Assembly (NCBI GenBank): GCA_016214985.1
Contig: JACRMM010000051.1
Location: 1-62,566, forward strand
Origin: Deltaproteobacteria bacterium
GTDB lineage: Bacteria > Desulfobacterota > Deferrisomatia > Deferrisomatales > JACRMM01
Length of the DNA: 62,566 nt
Direction of reading: 5' to 3'
The notes below the pieces were generated by a model. That model did not search any database and was not told the DNA's origin. It saw nothing but the letters and a program-made list of their open reading frames with translations. A program made the translations under genes and the position numbers. The stretch's first letter is position 1. The number at the start of each line of letters is the position of its first letter. Below are positions 7,035 to 16,476 of this stretch, one piece after another.

Positions 7035-8759
7035 TCAGATCTTCTGGATCGCAGGCCTCGCGTCCGGCGCCACTTGCGGCTGCACGGCCTTCTTCGGGTC
7101 TCGGATCGCGAGGGAGAGGGCTGCGCCGAGCGCGAGTGCCACGCCGGCGGTGGCGAAGCAGGCGTCGAAGTTGCCGGTGGCGGCCTTGAGCATCTCGGAG
7201 AGGCGGCCCAGGACGAACCCGCCCACGCCCCAGGCGCTGAAGAGCACGCCGTAGTTTACGCCGAAGTTCTTCAGGCCCCAGAGGTCCTTGGCGAAGGAGG
7301 GGAAGAGCGAGAGGTTCGTGCCGTAGTTGAACCCGATGAAGGTGGCGAGTAGCACGATGGGCAACGCGCCGAAGCCCTTCGCGCCCACGACCGGAATCGC
7401 GACGAACATGAGGATGGCCTGGAAGCACATCATAAGGAGCAGGGTGCGGGCGCGACCGATCTTGTCCGAGAGGACGCCCGCCAAGATGCGGCCGCCGGCG
7501 TTGCCGATGGCCATGATCGCCACCGCCACGAAGGCCATCTCGCCCAGGCTCTTCTTCGCCATGCCTGCTACGCTGCCGATGACCATGAGGCCCGCGCCGG
7601 AGCCGATGAAGAACAGGAGCCAGAGCACGTAGAAGCCCGGGGTCTTGATGATCTGGGACGGGGTCATGTCGACCGCCTTCTTCAACTTCGCCGCGGCCGC
7701 CGCCGGGACCGCCCCCTCAGGCACGTAGCCTTTGGGTGGGTTGACCAGGAGCATGGAGAGCAGGCTGACGACGATCAGGAACGCGACGCCGAAGAAGAGC
7801 ATGGCCGACTGGAGGCCCCAGTGGTTGACCAGATACTTGGAAAGCGGCGCGATGTAGACCGATGCGAGGCCGAAGCCCGAGACCACGAGCCCGGCGATGA
7901 GCCCCGTGCGCCGCGGAGGGAACCACTTGAGCGCCGGAGGCGTGGCGGCTGAGTATCCAAACCCGATTCCGGTGCCGGCGAGCACGCCGAAACCCAAGAC
8001 CCACGCCGTGTAGCTGGTGGTCTGCGAGATCCAGAGGAAGCCCAGGCTGACGAGGACACCGCCGATGAGCGCCGTGATCCGGGGGCTGAGCCGGTCCTGG
8101 ATCCTGCCCGCCACGATCATGGCGAAGGTGAAGACCAGGCAGCACACGGCGTAGGGATCGTTCAAGGATGCCGGATGCCAGTTGAACGCGCCCGCCCCCC
8201 CCTTCTCGATGGACGCCTTGATCGCGTCCTTGAAGATGCTCCAGGTGTAAAGGATCCCTAGAGCGAGGTTGATCCCCGTGCCCGCAAAGGTGACCACCCA
8301 TCCCTTGTTCCGTGCTGGCTGCGACATCTCCTGTCTCCTCTCTTCGCGCATGGGTTCCGTAAGGACAACCGGTTGTTCCGCCAGGGAAGGCTCCTCTCCG
8401 TCTAAGAGGTCCTCCATCGATCGCGAGAGGCGTTCGGCCTCGTCGTGGATCACCTTCAGAAACTGCCGCCCCTTCTCCCGGTCGTGCAGGTCATAGCGGA
8501 GCAGGATCTCGGAACAGGATCGAATGGCGGTCAGTGGCGTGCGCACCGTGTGGCTCACCTGGGAGACCAGGTCGCGACGCATCTGCTGAAGATACGGGAG
8601 GTTCTCGCGGCTTCGGACGAGCCGATACCGGTCGCACTGGCGGTAGTCGGCGCTGCAGTAGCGCACCATGAGCCCGACGTCGTGGGCCGAGGCGTGTTCG
8701 CAGCCGACCTCACAGAGACTTTCCGCTTTTCCGAAGTAGGGACAGACGGCCTGGTTCAT
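7035..8759 (-). CDS. Fusion of a Cys-rich/HisKA domain with an OFA-family MFS transporter
   Basis: 574 residues from the ATG behind GAGGGAG. Residues 1-50 hold five cysteines (C6, C16, C20, C35, C42; includes CPYFGK and YCSADYRQC). Residues about 58-120 are a kinase dimerisation domain with SQVSHTVRTPLTAI, His70 being the expected phospho-acceptor; no ATPase domain follows. From about residue 150 there is a complete 12-helix major facilitator of the oxalate/formate antiporter (OFA) family, starting ARNKGWVVTFAGTGINLALG. A second start at 8327 (M145) has AGGAG 9 bases upstream and would give the transporter alone. The adjacent NtrC-type pair on the same strand probably belongs with it. Substrate is likely a small carboxylate, by family only. 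Confidence 0.85.
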   Translation of the reverse strand: MNQAVCPYFGKAESLCEVGCEHASAHDVGLMVRYCSADYRQCDRYRLVRSRENLPYLQQMRRDLVSQVSHTVRTPLTAIRSCSEILLRYDLHDREKGRQFLKVIHDEAERLSRSMEDLLDGEEPSLAEQPVVLTEPMREERRQEMSQPARNKGWVVTFAGTGINLALGILYTWSIFKDAIKASIEKGGAGAFNWHPASLNDPYAVCCLVFTFAMIVAGRIQDRLSPRITALIGGVLVSLGFLWISQTTSYTAWVLGFGVLAGTGIGFGYSAATPPALKWFPPRRTGLIAGLVVSGFGLASVYIAPLSKYLVNHWGLQSAMLFFGVAFLIVVSLLSMLLVNPPKGYVPEGAVPAAAAAKLKKAVDMTPSQIIKTPGFYVLWLLFFIGSGAGLMVIGSVAGMAKKSLGEMAFVAVAIMAIGNAGGRILAGVLSDKIGRARTLLLMMCFQAILMFVAIPVVGAKGFGALPIVLLATFIGFNYGTNLSLFPSFAKDLWGLKNFGVNYGVLFSAWGVGGFVLGRLSEMLKAATGNFDACFATAGVALALGAALSLAIRDPKKAVQPQVAPDARPAIQKI

Positions 8760-9095
8760 CACGGCTCCCTCGCTTATCGGTGCCGCCGCGGTTCGCCCCC
8801 GGAAAAGCAAGAACCAGTCCACGGGTTTCCCATGTGTTTCGATATAAATTTTATCTATACATATCAGCTATTTTCATAAATGTTCACCTTAGATGGACGT
8901 GAGTACACAAACACCGTTTTGCCGGAATGCAAACGCTCCCGGCCGCGCGAGGGTCCGCGGACGCTCGAAGAGCCCGAGGCGGCGCTTGAATTTCTTCTGG
9001 AATTTTGGGAGGTTAGCTGGAGAGAGAGGGGCTCTGGGAGCGGCGGTCGCAGGAACGCGACGCCGTCGGAAACGAATTCGCAGAAGTGCGAACGG
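8760..9095. promoter_or_regulatory. Intergenic region with AT-rich core upstream of the transporter fusion
   Basis: 336 bp without a gene. A core at about 8838-8885 is very AT-rich compared with its surroundings and holds TATAGA and TAAAAT-like hexamers on the minus strand, so it is the likely promoter/operator region of the transporter fusion. A sigma-54 element with proper GG-N10-GC spacing was looked for, because the neighbour is an NtrC-type activator, and none was convincing. Confidence 0.35.
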
Positions 9096-10481
9096 TCAGC
9101 TGCCGTCCCTGCGAATCCCGTACTTCTTGATCTTGCGGTAGAGGGTCGCGATGTTCAGGCCGGCCTCGAAGGCCGCGGCTTCGACGTTGCCGCCGTGGCG
9201 GCGGAGCACGCTTCTCAGATAGTCAGCCTCGAAGCGCGCCATGGCCGCGGCGTGAGCGCTGGCGTCGCCCTCCCCCTCCTCGCCGGCCGCCACCACGGTG
9301 CTCGGCACGTCGATGAACTGGGCCAGCACGGGCAGGCTCACGGTGTCGCCGCCCTCCATCGCCAGAGCAGCCTCGATGGCGTTTCGGAGCTCGCGGATGT
9401 TGCCGGGCCAGGGGTAGGCGCAGGCCACCTCGAGGGCTTCGGGAGAGAGCCCCCGCACCGCCGTGCCGAACTTGGCGTTCTGCAGTTGGATGAAGTGCGC
9501 GGCGAGCAGGGGGATGTCCGCGACCCGCTCCCGCAACGGCGGCAGATGGATGTTGACGACATTGAGCCGGTAGAACAGGTCCTCGCGAAAGGTACCCGCC
9601 TTCACGCACGCCTTGAGGTCAGCGTTGGTAGCGGAGAGGATCCGGACGTTCACCCGCGTCGGAGCCGTATCGCCCAGACGCAGGAACTCCCGCTCCTGGA
9701 GGAAGCGCAGGAGGGTCTTCTGAACATTGCTCGGCAGGGTCCCCACCTCGTCGAGGAACAGCGTGCCGCCGTCGGCTGTCTCCAGAAGGCCCCGGCGGTC
9801 CTCCCGCGCCCCGGTGAACGCGCCCTTGCGGTAGCCAAAGAGCTCTCCTTCGAGGATCGACTCCGGCAGCGCACCGCAATTGATGGCAACGAATCGGCTG
9901 TCGCGGCGGGGGGAGTTGTAGTGGATCGCCTGGGCGATGAGCTCCTTGCCCGTGCCCGACTCGCCGGTGACCAGGACCGAGAGGTCCCGGGGCGCGATCT
10001 TCTCGACCTTGTCGAGCAGGGCCTTCAGCGCCGAGGACGCGCCGATGATATTGTCGAACCGGAACTTGCCGGCCAGCTCCTCTCGCAGCCCTTCGTTCTC
10101 CTCCAAGAGCTCGATGTGCTTCAGGGCGTTCCGGACGCGGTAGAGCAACTCCTCGGGCTCGAAGGGCTTGGTGAGCATGTCGTAGGCCCCCCGCCGCAGC
10201 GCCTGGATCGACACCTCAACGGTTGCGTACGCGGTGATCATGATCACCGGGAGCGCCGGCGCCTTCTCCTTGACCCGGCGCAGGACCTCGAGGCCGTCGA
10301 GGCCCGGCATCTTCACGTCGGTGATCACGACGTCCCAGAGACCCGGCTCGAACCGCTCCATGGCCTCGAAGGAGCGGGTGAAAGCCGTAACCTCGTACCC
10401 GTTGTCCTGGAGGATGGCCTCGACCATCCGGCAGATCCCCTCCTCGTTGTCGATCAGCAGGACGCGTTTCGGAGCCGCCAT
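9096..10481 (-). CDS. NtrC-family sigma-54-dependent response regulator
   Basis: 461 residues. A receiver domain (1-120) has the phospho-acceptor aspartate in VVITDVKMPGLDG and the conserved lysine in LTKPFEPEEL. The AAA+ domain (about 140-370) has Walker A GESGTGKE, the GAFTGA sigma-54 contact loop, Walker B GGTLFLDEV and the arginine-finger region FREDLFYRLNV. A Fis-type helix-turn-helix closes the protein (LRRHGGNVEAAAFEAGLN). It activates RNA polymerase carrying sigma-54 when phosphorylated. The stop of its kinase is directly followed by its ATG, so the pair is cotranslated. It is the only protein in the signalling island with a clear DNA-binding domain. Confidence 0.95.
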   Translation of the reverse strand: MAAPKRVLLIDNEEGICRMVEAILQDNGYEVTAFTRSFEAMERFEPGLWDVVITDVKMPGLDGLEVLRRVKEKAPALPVIMITAYATVEVSIQALRRGAYDMLTKPFEPEELLYRVRNALKHIELLEENEGLREELAGKFRFDNIIGASSALKALLDKVEKIAPRDLSVLVTGESGTGKELIAQAIHYNSPRRDSRFVAINCGALPESILEGELFGYRKGAFTGAREDRRGLLETADGGTLFLDEVGTLPSNVQKTLLRFLQEREFLRLGDTAPTRVNVRILSATNADLKACVKAGTFREDLFYRLNVVNIHLPPLRERVADIPLLAAHFIQLQNAKFGTAVRGLSPEALEVACAYPWPGNIRELRNAIEAALAMEGGDTVSLPVLAQFIDVPSTVVAAGEEGEGDASAHAAAMARFEADYLRSVLRRHGGNVEAAAFEAGLNIATLYRKIKKYGIRRDGS

Positions 10482-12482
10482 TCAGAACTCCTCGCGGTTC
10501 AGGGGCAGGCGCACCGTTACCGTGGTCCCCCGCCCCACCTCGCTCACCACCCCGATGGTGCCGAGGTGGGACTCCACGATGCGCTTGGTGATGGCGAGCC
10601 CGAGGCCGGTGCCCCGGGTCTTGGTCGTGAAGAACGGCTCGAACACCCTCTCCTGGTGCTCCGCCGGGATGCCGGCTCCGTCGTCCTGAAACGCGGCGCA
10701 GAGGTGATCCTCGTCGTCCCGGTAGGTGCTGACCGTGAGCGTACCGCCTTCTTCCATCGCCGCTCCCGCGTTTAGGATCAGGTTCATCGCCACCTGCCGG
10801 ATCTGGTCCGGGTCGAGTTGGGCCGGGGGCAGGTCGGGCGTAAACGCCTTCACCACCTTCACGTGGCGCATGTCGGCGTGATTGGCGGCGAAGTCCACGA
10901 TCTGGTCCAGAAGCACGTTCAAGTCCGTCTCCTCCAGGAGCGGCTTGGGCGTTCGGGCGTAACTCAGGAGATCTTGGACGATCTTCTTGCAGCGTTTGCT
11001 CTCGCGCTTGATCTCCTGAACGTAGCGAAGGTTCGGGTCCGAGGGATCGATCTTGCCCTCCAGGTACCCGGCGTAGCCCAGAATGACGCCCAGCGGGTTG
11101 TTGATCTCGTGGGCGACCCCGGAGGAGAGAACGCCCAGGGACGCCATCTTCTCGTTCTGGGCCAGGCTCGTCTCCATCTCCCGGTTGCGCCGGATGATGT
11201 CGGTCATGCGGTTGAACGCGGCGGCGAGCTCGCCGAACTCGTCCGTGGTCCGAACCTCCATCCGCACGTCGAGCCGACCCCGCTTCACCTGGCGGATCAC
11301 CCCGATCATGTGTTCGATCGGGTCGGTCAGAACCTTGGCCACCAGGAGCACGAGTGCGGACGCCGCCAGCCAGACCGCGGCCGTCAACGCGGCCATGCTC
11401 AGGACGATGCGGCCCTGCATCTTGTTGGCTTCACGGTAGAACTCGTCCTCGTAGGAACCGACCGCCACGATCCAGTCCCAAGGCGGGAAGTACTCGTAGC
11501 GGACGATCTTCATCCGCGGCGACTTGTCTCCCACATTCCTCCACGGGTAGCGGATCCAGCCACTCTTCGTGGCGCACATCTCCCGGATGAAGGCACGGCC
11601 GCTCTCGTCGCGCTCGTCGTAGATGCGCTGCCCCTCCCGGTCCGGGTGGATCGTCAAGACCCCTTGCGTGGTCATGGCATAGATGTAGCCCGTCCGGCCC
11701 ACCCGTTTCGCCTTGATCCGGTCCTTGAGCTCTTCGAAGGACTTCTTCTCGAACGCCAGGTCCTCGTAGCTCTCCTCCAGGTAGCCGCCCGCGGCCACGA
11801 TCCAGTCCCAGTCCTTGAAGTACCGGTAGGCCACAGCCTTTCGGCGGGCAGCCCGGTCGCCGAGCAGCGCGTTTCGCCACGGGTAGACGATGTGGAGCAC
11901 CTCGCCGGGGCGCGACCGCAGCGCCGACTGACACATCTCGCGAATGAAGTAGCGCCCGTTCTCGTCCTTCGCGTCATAGATATTCTCCCCCTCCTGCGCC
12001 ACGTGGACCGTGAGGTCGCCCTGGCTCGTCATGGCGTAGAGGTAGCCGGTATCCCCAACGCTGACCCCCTTCAAGGCCTTGCGAACCTCGGCCATGGCGG
12101 TCGCTCGGTCGATCCTCCCCTGGTGGCGCTGCCGCTCCTCGGCCTGCACCACGCCGTACGCCAGGTTCACGAGCGCCTCCAGGTCTCGGGTCGCGCTGCG
12201 CTTCTTGTCCTCCTTGTAGACCTGGAACTGCTGGTAGTGGGCGTTGATGAGATCGGTGGCGAAGTCCGCCATGTGCCCGAGATCGTCTTTGCTCGTCTGG
12301 GTGATGCCCCGGTAGGCTTGGCGGTTGGCAATGGTCCCGACGAGGGCGCCCATGAGAATCACGGGGACCGTCACCAGGGGCAGGACGACCAGCAGCATCT
12401 TCCAGCGAAGGCGCAGGTCGTTGACGCGGCGGTAGAGCCATTTCAACACGGGCTTGGCCGACCTTCCGAAGAACGAGTCCAC
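10482..12482 (-). CDS. Membrane sensor histidine kinase with tandem Cache domains and HAMP
   Basis: 666 residues from a GTG; the further-upstream in-frame start adds 38 residues that look non-coding. A first membrane helix (about 28-50) is followed by two similar Cache-type sensor units: GDTGYLYAMTSQGDLTVH..FKDWDWIVAAGGY and GRTGYIYAMTTQGVLTIH..FPPWDWIVAVGSY. Then come a second helix (about 355-378), HAMP, a HisKA domain with [13 protein letters not shown], and an ATPase domain with N-box NLILNAGAAM, DDGAGIP and GTGLGLAI. It probably binds a small ligand, perhaps an organic acid, in the periplasm and phosphorylates the NtrC-type regulator encoded next to it. Confidence 0.92.
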   Translation of the reverse strand: MDSFFGRSAKPVLKWLYRRVNDLRLRWKMLLVVLPLVTVPVILMGALVGTIANRQAYRGITQTSKDDLGHMADFATDLINAHYQQFQVYKEDKKRSATRDLEALVNLAYGVVQAEERQRHQGRIDRATAMAEVRKALKGVSVGDTGYLYAMTSQGDLTVHVAQEGENIYDAKDENGRYFIREMCQSALRSRPGEVLHIVYPWRNALLGDRAARRKAVAYRYFKDWDWIVAAGGYLEESYEDLAFEKKSFEELKDRIKAKRVGRTGYIYAMTTQGVLTIHPDREGQRIYDERDESGRAFIREMCATKSGWIRYPWRNVGDKSPRMKIVRYEYFPPWDWIVAVGSYEDEFYREANKMQGRIVLSMAALTAAVWLAASALVLLVAKVLTDPIEHMIGVIRQVKRGRLDVRMEVRTTDEFGELAAAFNRMTDIIRRNREMETSLAQNEKMASLGVLSSGVAHEINNPLGVILGYAGYLEGKIDPSDPNLRYVQEIKRESKRCKKIVQDLLSYARTPKPLLEETDLNVLLDQIVDFAANHADMRHVKVVKAFTPDLPPAQLDPDQIRQVAMNLILNAGAAMEEGGTLTVSTYRDDEDHLCAAFQDDGAGIPAEHQERVFEPFFTTKTRGTGLGLAITKRIVESHLGTIGVVSEVGRGTTVTVRLPLNREEF

Positions 12483-12704
12483 CGGCGAGGCGTCGTCCTG
12501 CCGGTCCGGGCGGCCGCCATTATAACGTCGGTTCGCCGGCGGGGCACAAGGGGGTGTGGCAGCCAGAACCCCGGCAGGACCCGGGCCGTTGGGCATTGCG
12601 GCCGCGTGGCCGCACCTTTTTCTGGGGTAGTGGCGAGTTGCCGGGAGAGTGAGACCGGCGCGCAGGCAAGGGCTTCGGACGGCGGAAGAGGATACGAAGA
12701 CGAC

Positions 12705-14156
12705 TCAGGGAGCCTTCGGGCCGTGAGTCGGGAGCGCCGGGACGACCAGGCGGAACCGAGCTCCTCGGCCGGGTTCACTCGCGAGCTCCACGCGGCCGCC
12801 GTGGGCGTGCGCTACGTCACGCACGACCGAGAGCCCGAGGCCCGCTCCCTCTCCCACGTCCTTGGTCGTAAAGAACGGGTCGAAGAGCAAGGGAGCGCAG
12901 GCTTCCGGCACGCCGGGCCCGTCGTCCTCCACCTCGAGCCACGCCTCCGAGGCGTCGGGTCCGAGACCCGAAGCGAGACGGATCCACCTCCCGCCCTGCG
13001 ACACTGCCCAAAGAGCATTCTCCAGCAGGTTCCAAAGAGCCTGGTGGAGCGCCCCTCCGCACACCTGGGCGAGAACGGCTTGGGGTGTCTCCACCTTCAG
13101 CTCCACCCCGGCCGGGACCCGAGCTTCGATGAGCCGGGCCGCCGCGCGCACCGACTCGGAGAGGTCCAACTCCTCCAGGTCCGCTCGATCCACGCGGCTG
13201 AAGTCCTTGAGGGCCTGCACAATCCGGGACACCCGATCCGCGCCCTCCTTGGCGTCCGCCAGGACCTCGGGGAAGTCGGAGAGCACCACGGCGAGATCGA
13301 CGCCGTGCGCTGCCTCGGCGACGCGTTCGGCCGCCTCGGGCTTGCCCGTTCCTTCCTCCGCAAGCGCCTGCACGGCCCGGAGCACCGGTGTCACGTCGTT
13401 CAGATAGTCTCGGGCGGCGCCCAGGTTGCCCGCTACGAACGCCAGGGGGTTGTTGATCTCGTGGGCCACGCCGGAGGCGAGCCGGCCGAGGCTCGCCTGG
13501 CGGTCCCGCGCGAACGCCTCTCTCTGCGCCCGGAGGGCTTCTTCCGACGCCTGTTGAATGCCCCGCCCCAGGTCCTGCACCAGCGCCTCCAACTGCGCGT
13601 CGGCCTCCCGAAGCCTGACGTCCGCCTCCGCCAACGCGTCCCGGTGTCGCTCAACGGCCTCCCGGTGCCGATCCGACGCCGCCTGCCGCGAGAGCTCGGC
13701 GTACAGGACCCACTCGAGGCTGTCCCTCAGCACGGGCAGCAGCGCCTTGATCCTCGCCCTCTCCGCGGAGGCGCAACCCTCACCGCCCGCTGGAGCAACG
13801 GTGGCCCCGAGCAGCAGAAGACCCAGCACCGCGTCCGCCGGGCCTACGGGTGTCACCTGCCAGAGGAGCTCCGCCCCCTCCTCCGCCTCGAACGCTCCGT
13901 CCGGACGGTCGTCGCGCTCCGCCGGTTCAGCGGCCGAGCGCGAGGTGACTCGCGTCAAACCGGCCTCGGCCACCGCGGCTACATCAGCGCCCTTGGGGAA
14001 GAAAGCGGCGAGCAGGGTACCGTCGGCGGCCGCCAATGCGACCCCGACTTCCAGGGACCGGGCGACCTCCCGGACCCACTGGTCGGCCCTCACCGGGTCG
14101 AGGAGGGTGCTCAGATCTCGGTCCCGATCGACCTCACGCAGGGGGGAGGAGGTCAC
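12705..14156 (-). CDS. Cytoplasmic histidine kinase
   Basis: 483 residues from a GTG with GAGG 8 bases upstream. A longer ATG start at 14363 would add 69 Arg/Ser/Gly-rich residues and overlap the next gene, so it is not used. The N-terminal 190 residues start DLSTLLDPVRADQWVREVA, which recalls a PocR- or GAF-like sensor but is not certain. A coiled coil (about 190-250) leads to HisKA ([16 protein letters not shown]) and an ATPase domain (NLLENALWAV, DDGPGVP, GAGLGLSVV). No membrane segment. It is followed downstream by the NtrC-type pair and preceded by an HD-GYP regulator, any of which may be its partner. Confidence 0.88.
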   Translation of the reverse strand: MTSSPLREVDRDRDLSTLLDPVRADQWVREVARSLEVGVALAAADGTLLAAFFPKGADVAAVAEAGLTRVTSRSAAEPAERDDRPDGAFEAEEGAELLWQVTPVGPADAVLGLLLLGATVAPAGGEGCASAERARIKALLPVLRDSLEWVLYAELSRQAASDRHREAVERHRDALAEADVRLREADAQLEALVQDLGRGIQQASEEALRAQREAFARDRQASLGRLASGVAHEINNPLAFVAGNLGAARDYLNDVTPVLRAVQALAEEGTGKPEAAERVAEAAHGVDLAVVLSDFPEVLADAKEGADRVSRIVQALKDFSRVDRADLEELDLSESVRAAARLIEARVPAGVELKVETPQAVLAQVCGGALHQALWNLLENALWAVSQGGRWIRLASGLGPDASEAWLEVEDDGPGVPEACAPLLFDPFFTTKDVGEGAGLGLSVVRDVAHAHGGRVELASEPGRGARFRLVVPALPTHGPKAP

Positions 14157-14350
14157 GAGGGATCCTCGCCCGGGATGCAGCACTCCGGGTGGTCCGCCGA
14201 GACGCTTCTCAACAGGACGAGCCCTGCGCCCGCCTCTGACGCCCGGTGGAGCGCTCCCACGAGCGTCGCTAGACTCGCGGCGGCGGCGAGATTGGCCACG
14301 GAAGGTCCTCTTCCCCGTGCAGCGCCCCGTCTTTGGTCGGTGGGGCGAGC

Positions 14351-15640
14351 TTAGACGCGACACACGTAGGCGTGCGGCTCAAGCGTATAGATCTCTTTCA
14401 GGTTTCGGATTTTGTCGATGTAAGCTGGCTTGAGGGTCTCGTCCTTGCCCACCAGCAGCACTCCGGACTCCGTGCGCAGGTCCCGGGCAAGGACCATCCC
14501 GACCTCGAGCCGGTCCAGGGGCACCTTCATCTCCCTGGCCGGGTTGTAGGCGTCACCGCGCGCTTCCAGGATCCCCAGCAGGGCGCTGAACACCGTCCCA
14601 TCGAAGTTATGGGAGACCTGACCGTCCAGGGTAGCCAGCAGCAGCGAGTCCTCCCCACCTCGGGTGGGGCGTCCCTTGCTCACGTGATCGTAGGCGTCAA
14701 GTACCCGCAGGATACGAGCGCCGAGCGGGATGTCGCTGCTCGACAGGCCATCCGGGTACCCCGAGCCGTCCCAGTTCTCGTGGTGGTGCCGGATCATGCG
14801 GCCCACCTCGCCCAGGCTGTCGATGACCTGCAACTGGCTCTGCCCAAGGACCGGGTGCTTGCGCAGCTCGCCGCGCTCCTGATGACCGAGATGCGAGGGG
14901 TCCTTGATGATCATGGCGTCAGGAAAGGCGATCTTGCCGATGTCGTGCAGCAGGCCCGCGATCACCACATCCTGCACCGCCCGGCGATCACGAATCCCCA
15001 GCCGCGCGCTCAGCGGGATCACCAGACCGGCTACACGGCGGCAGTGGGCACCGATCGCCGGGCTGCGCAGGTCGAGGAGTCCGGCAAACGCCTTCACGAT
15101 GGAGCCGTTCTGCTGCCGCAGGGTCTCGTTGACCTCCTCCTCCCGCTTCAGGGCGTCGCGGACCTCGGCGGTGCGCTCCAAGACCTTCTTCTCCAGCGAC
15201 TCGTTGAGCGCGACCAGCTCGTCGTTGTGGCGCCGGACCTTCTCTTGGAGAACCACGTGGTCGCGTCTGAGGTCCAGATCGGCGAGGGCCTGCGCCACGG
15301 TCTCGAGCAGGGTGTCGTCCTGCCACGGCTTGACCAGGAATCGGGTCACGTGCCCCTCGTTGATCGCCTCGATCGCGGTGCGAATGTCGGAGTACCCGGT
15401 GAGCATCATCCGGACCGCATCGGGCTGGATCTTACGGGCGGCGGTCAGGAACTCCGCGCCGGACATCGCGGGCATCCGCTGGTCCGAAAGGATCAGGGAC
15501 ACCGGGCGGGTCGCGAGCAGCTCGAGCGCCGGACTCCCTCCGAGTGCCGTGAGGATCTCGTAACCCTGGCGCCGGAAGAGCCGGGTCAAGGCCTTCAAGA
15601 TGTTCTCCTCGTCGTCGACCAGAAGCAGCGTATGGGCCAT
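14351..15640 (-). CDS. Response regulator with HD-GYP c-di-GMP phosphodiesterase domain
   Basis: 429 residues. A receiver domain (1-115) has LLLVDDEEN, phospho-acceptor in LILSDQRMPAMSG and lysine in FLVKPWQDD. A coiled coil (about 130-180) leads to an HD-GYP domain with the metal-binding GLLHDIGKIAFPD, RHHHENWDGSGYPDGL and PLGARIL; the GYP motif is intact, so c-di-GMP hydrolysis is expected. About 80 residues follow without a clear family (LEVGMVLARDL). The ATG is 3 bases past the stop of the upstream REC-PAS gene, so they are one transcript. Confidence 0.93.
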   Translation of the reverse strand: MAHTLLLVDDEENILKALTRLFRRQGYEILTALGGSPALELLATRPVSLILSDQRMPAMSGAEFLTAARKIQPDAVRMMLTGYSDIRTAIEAINEGHVTRFLVKPWQDDTLLETVAQALADLDLRRDHVVLQEKVRRHNDELVALNESLEKKVLERTAEVRDALKREEEVNETLRQQNGSIVKAFAGLLDLRSPAIGAHCRRVAGLVIPLSARLGIRDRRAVQDVVIAGLLHDIGKIAFPDAMIIKDPSHLGHQERGELRKHPVLGQSQLQVIDSLGEVGRMIRHHHENWDGSGYPDGLSSSDIPLGARILRVLDAYDHVSKGRPTRGGEDSLLLATLDGQVSHNFDGTVFSALLGILEARGDAYNPAREMKVPLDRLEVGMVLARDLRTESGVLLVGKDETLKPAYIDKIRNLKEIYTLEPHAYVCRV

Positions 15641-15642
15641 GA

Positions 15643-16422
15643 TCACGCCTCCCAAAGCACGAATACGTCGCCGCTCCACCAGGGCGTGGCGACCCCTTTC
15701 CGAGCGCGGACGACCAGCCCGGGGCTCGGTTGGAGCAACGTGGGCGGCATCGGTTTACCGAGCAGCTCCGCCGGACCACTGACGCCGAGCATCCGGCACG
15801 CCTCTGCGTTGGCGACCACCACCCGCCCGTCGCTGCCGGACGCGATCACTCCAACCGGCAATGCATCGTTGACGACCCTGGCGATCCTCGCCTCGTTGGC
15901 ATCCTGGCTCAACTGACTGGCACTTCGGGTCAGGCGATTGACCTCGGCCAGGCGGGCGGTCTTGTCGCGCAACAAAGCCTGGAGGCGCTCGTTGTGAAGG
16001 CGGAGCTCCACTCCGCCGACCGCCTGGGACAAGGTTTCGCGCAGTCGGGTATCGTCCCAGGGTTTGGTCACGAACCGGAAGATCGCACCCTCGTTGACCG
16101 CGTCGATCACCGCGGAGAGCTCGGCGTAGCCCGAGAGCACGATGCGAATCGAGCTCGGACTGCGCAGGCGCACCGACTTGAGCAGCTCCACGCCCGTCAT
16201 GCCCGGCATCCGGTGGTCGGTGACGACCACGTCGAAGGGGCTCTCGTCGAACAGGCCAAGCGCCTCCCTCCCGGACGCTGCATACGCCGTGTCCCAGGGC
16301 TCGGACCGGAAGAGTCTCCCCAGCGCCCGCAAGACGTTCGGCTCGTCGTCGACGAACAGGACCCGCGGCCGCTTCTTTGCCGGTACCGGCCGAGCTCCAG
16401 CGTCTCCCACTGCGCTCACCAT
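15643..16422 (-). CDS. Response regulator with C-terminal PAS domain
   Basis: 259 residues. The receiver domain (about 18-140) has RVLFVDDEPN, phospho-acceptor in VVVTDHRMPGMTG and FVTKPWDDT; it resembles the receivers of the two neighbouring proteins, pointing to local duplication. A coiled coil leads to a PAS domain (about 185-255, NDALPVGVIASGSDGRVVVAN). No output enzyme or DNA-binding domain is present. It lies between a hybrid kinase and an HD-GYP regulator on the same strand and probably relays or integrates signals within that operon. Confidence 0.85.
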   Translation of the reverse strand: MVSAVGDAGARPVPAKKRPRVLFVDDEPNVLRALGRLFRSEPWDTAYAASGREALGLFDESPFDVVVTDHRMPGMTGVELLKSVRLRSPSSIRIVLSGYAELSAVIDAVNEGAIFRFVTKPWDDTRLRETLSQAVGGVELRLHNERLQALLRDKTARLAEVNRLTRSASQLSQDANEARIARVVNDALPVGVIASGSDGRVVVANAEACRMLGVSGPAELLGKPMPPTLLQPSPGLVVRARKGVATPWWSGDVFVLWEA

Positions 16423-16476
16423 CCTCCTCCTCCCGGCCTCATCCGGCCGGCACGCGTCCCAAACGATTCGGGCCCG

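Noticed and set aside
8823..9095. Possible sigma-54 promoter near TTTGCA on the minus strand
   Set aside because: The GG and GC elements are not spaced by the required distance.
10818..14354. Open + strand frame of 1178 codons
   Set aside because: It lies antisense to two clear kinases and its translation is rich in His, Arg, Gly and Leu with no domain; long antisense frames are expected in such GC-rich DNA.
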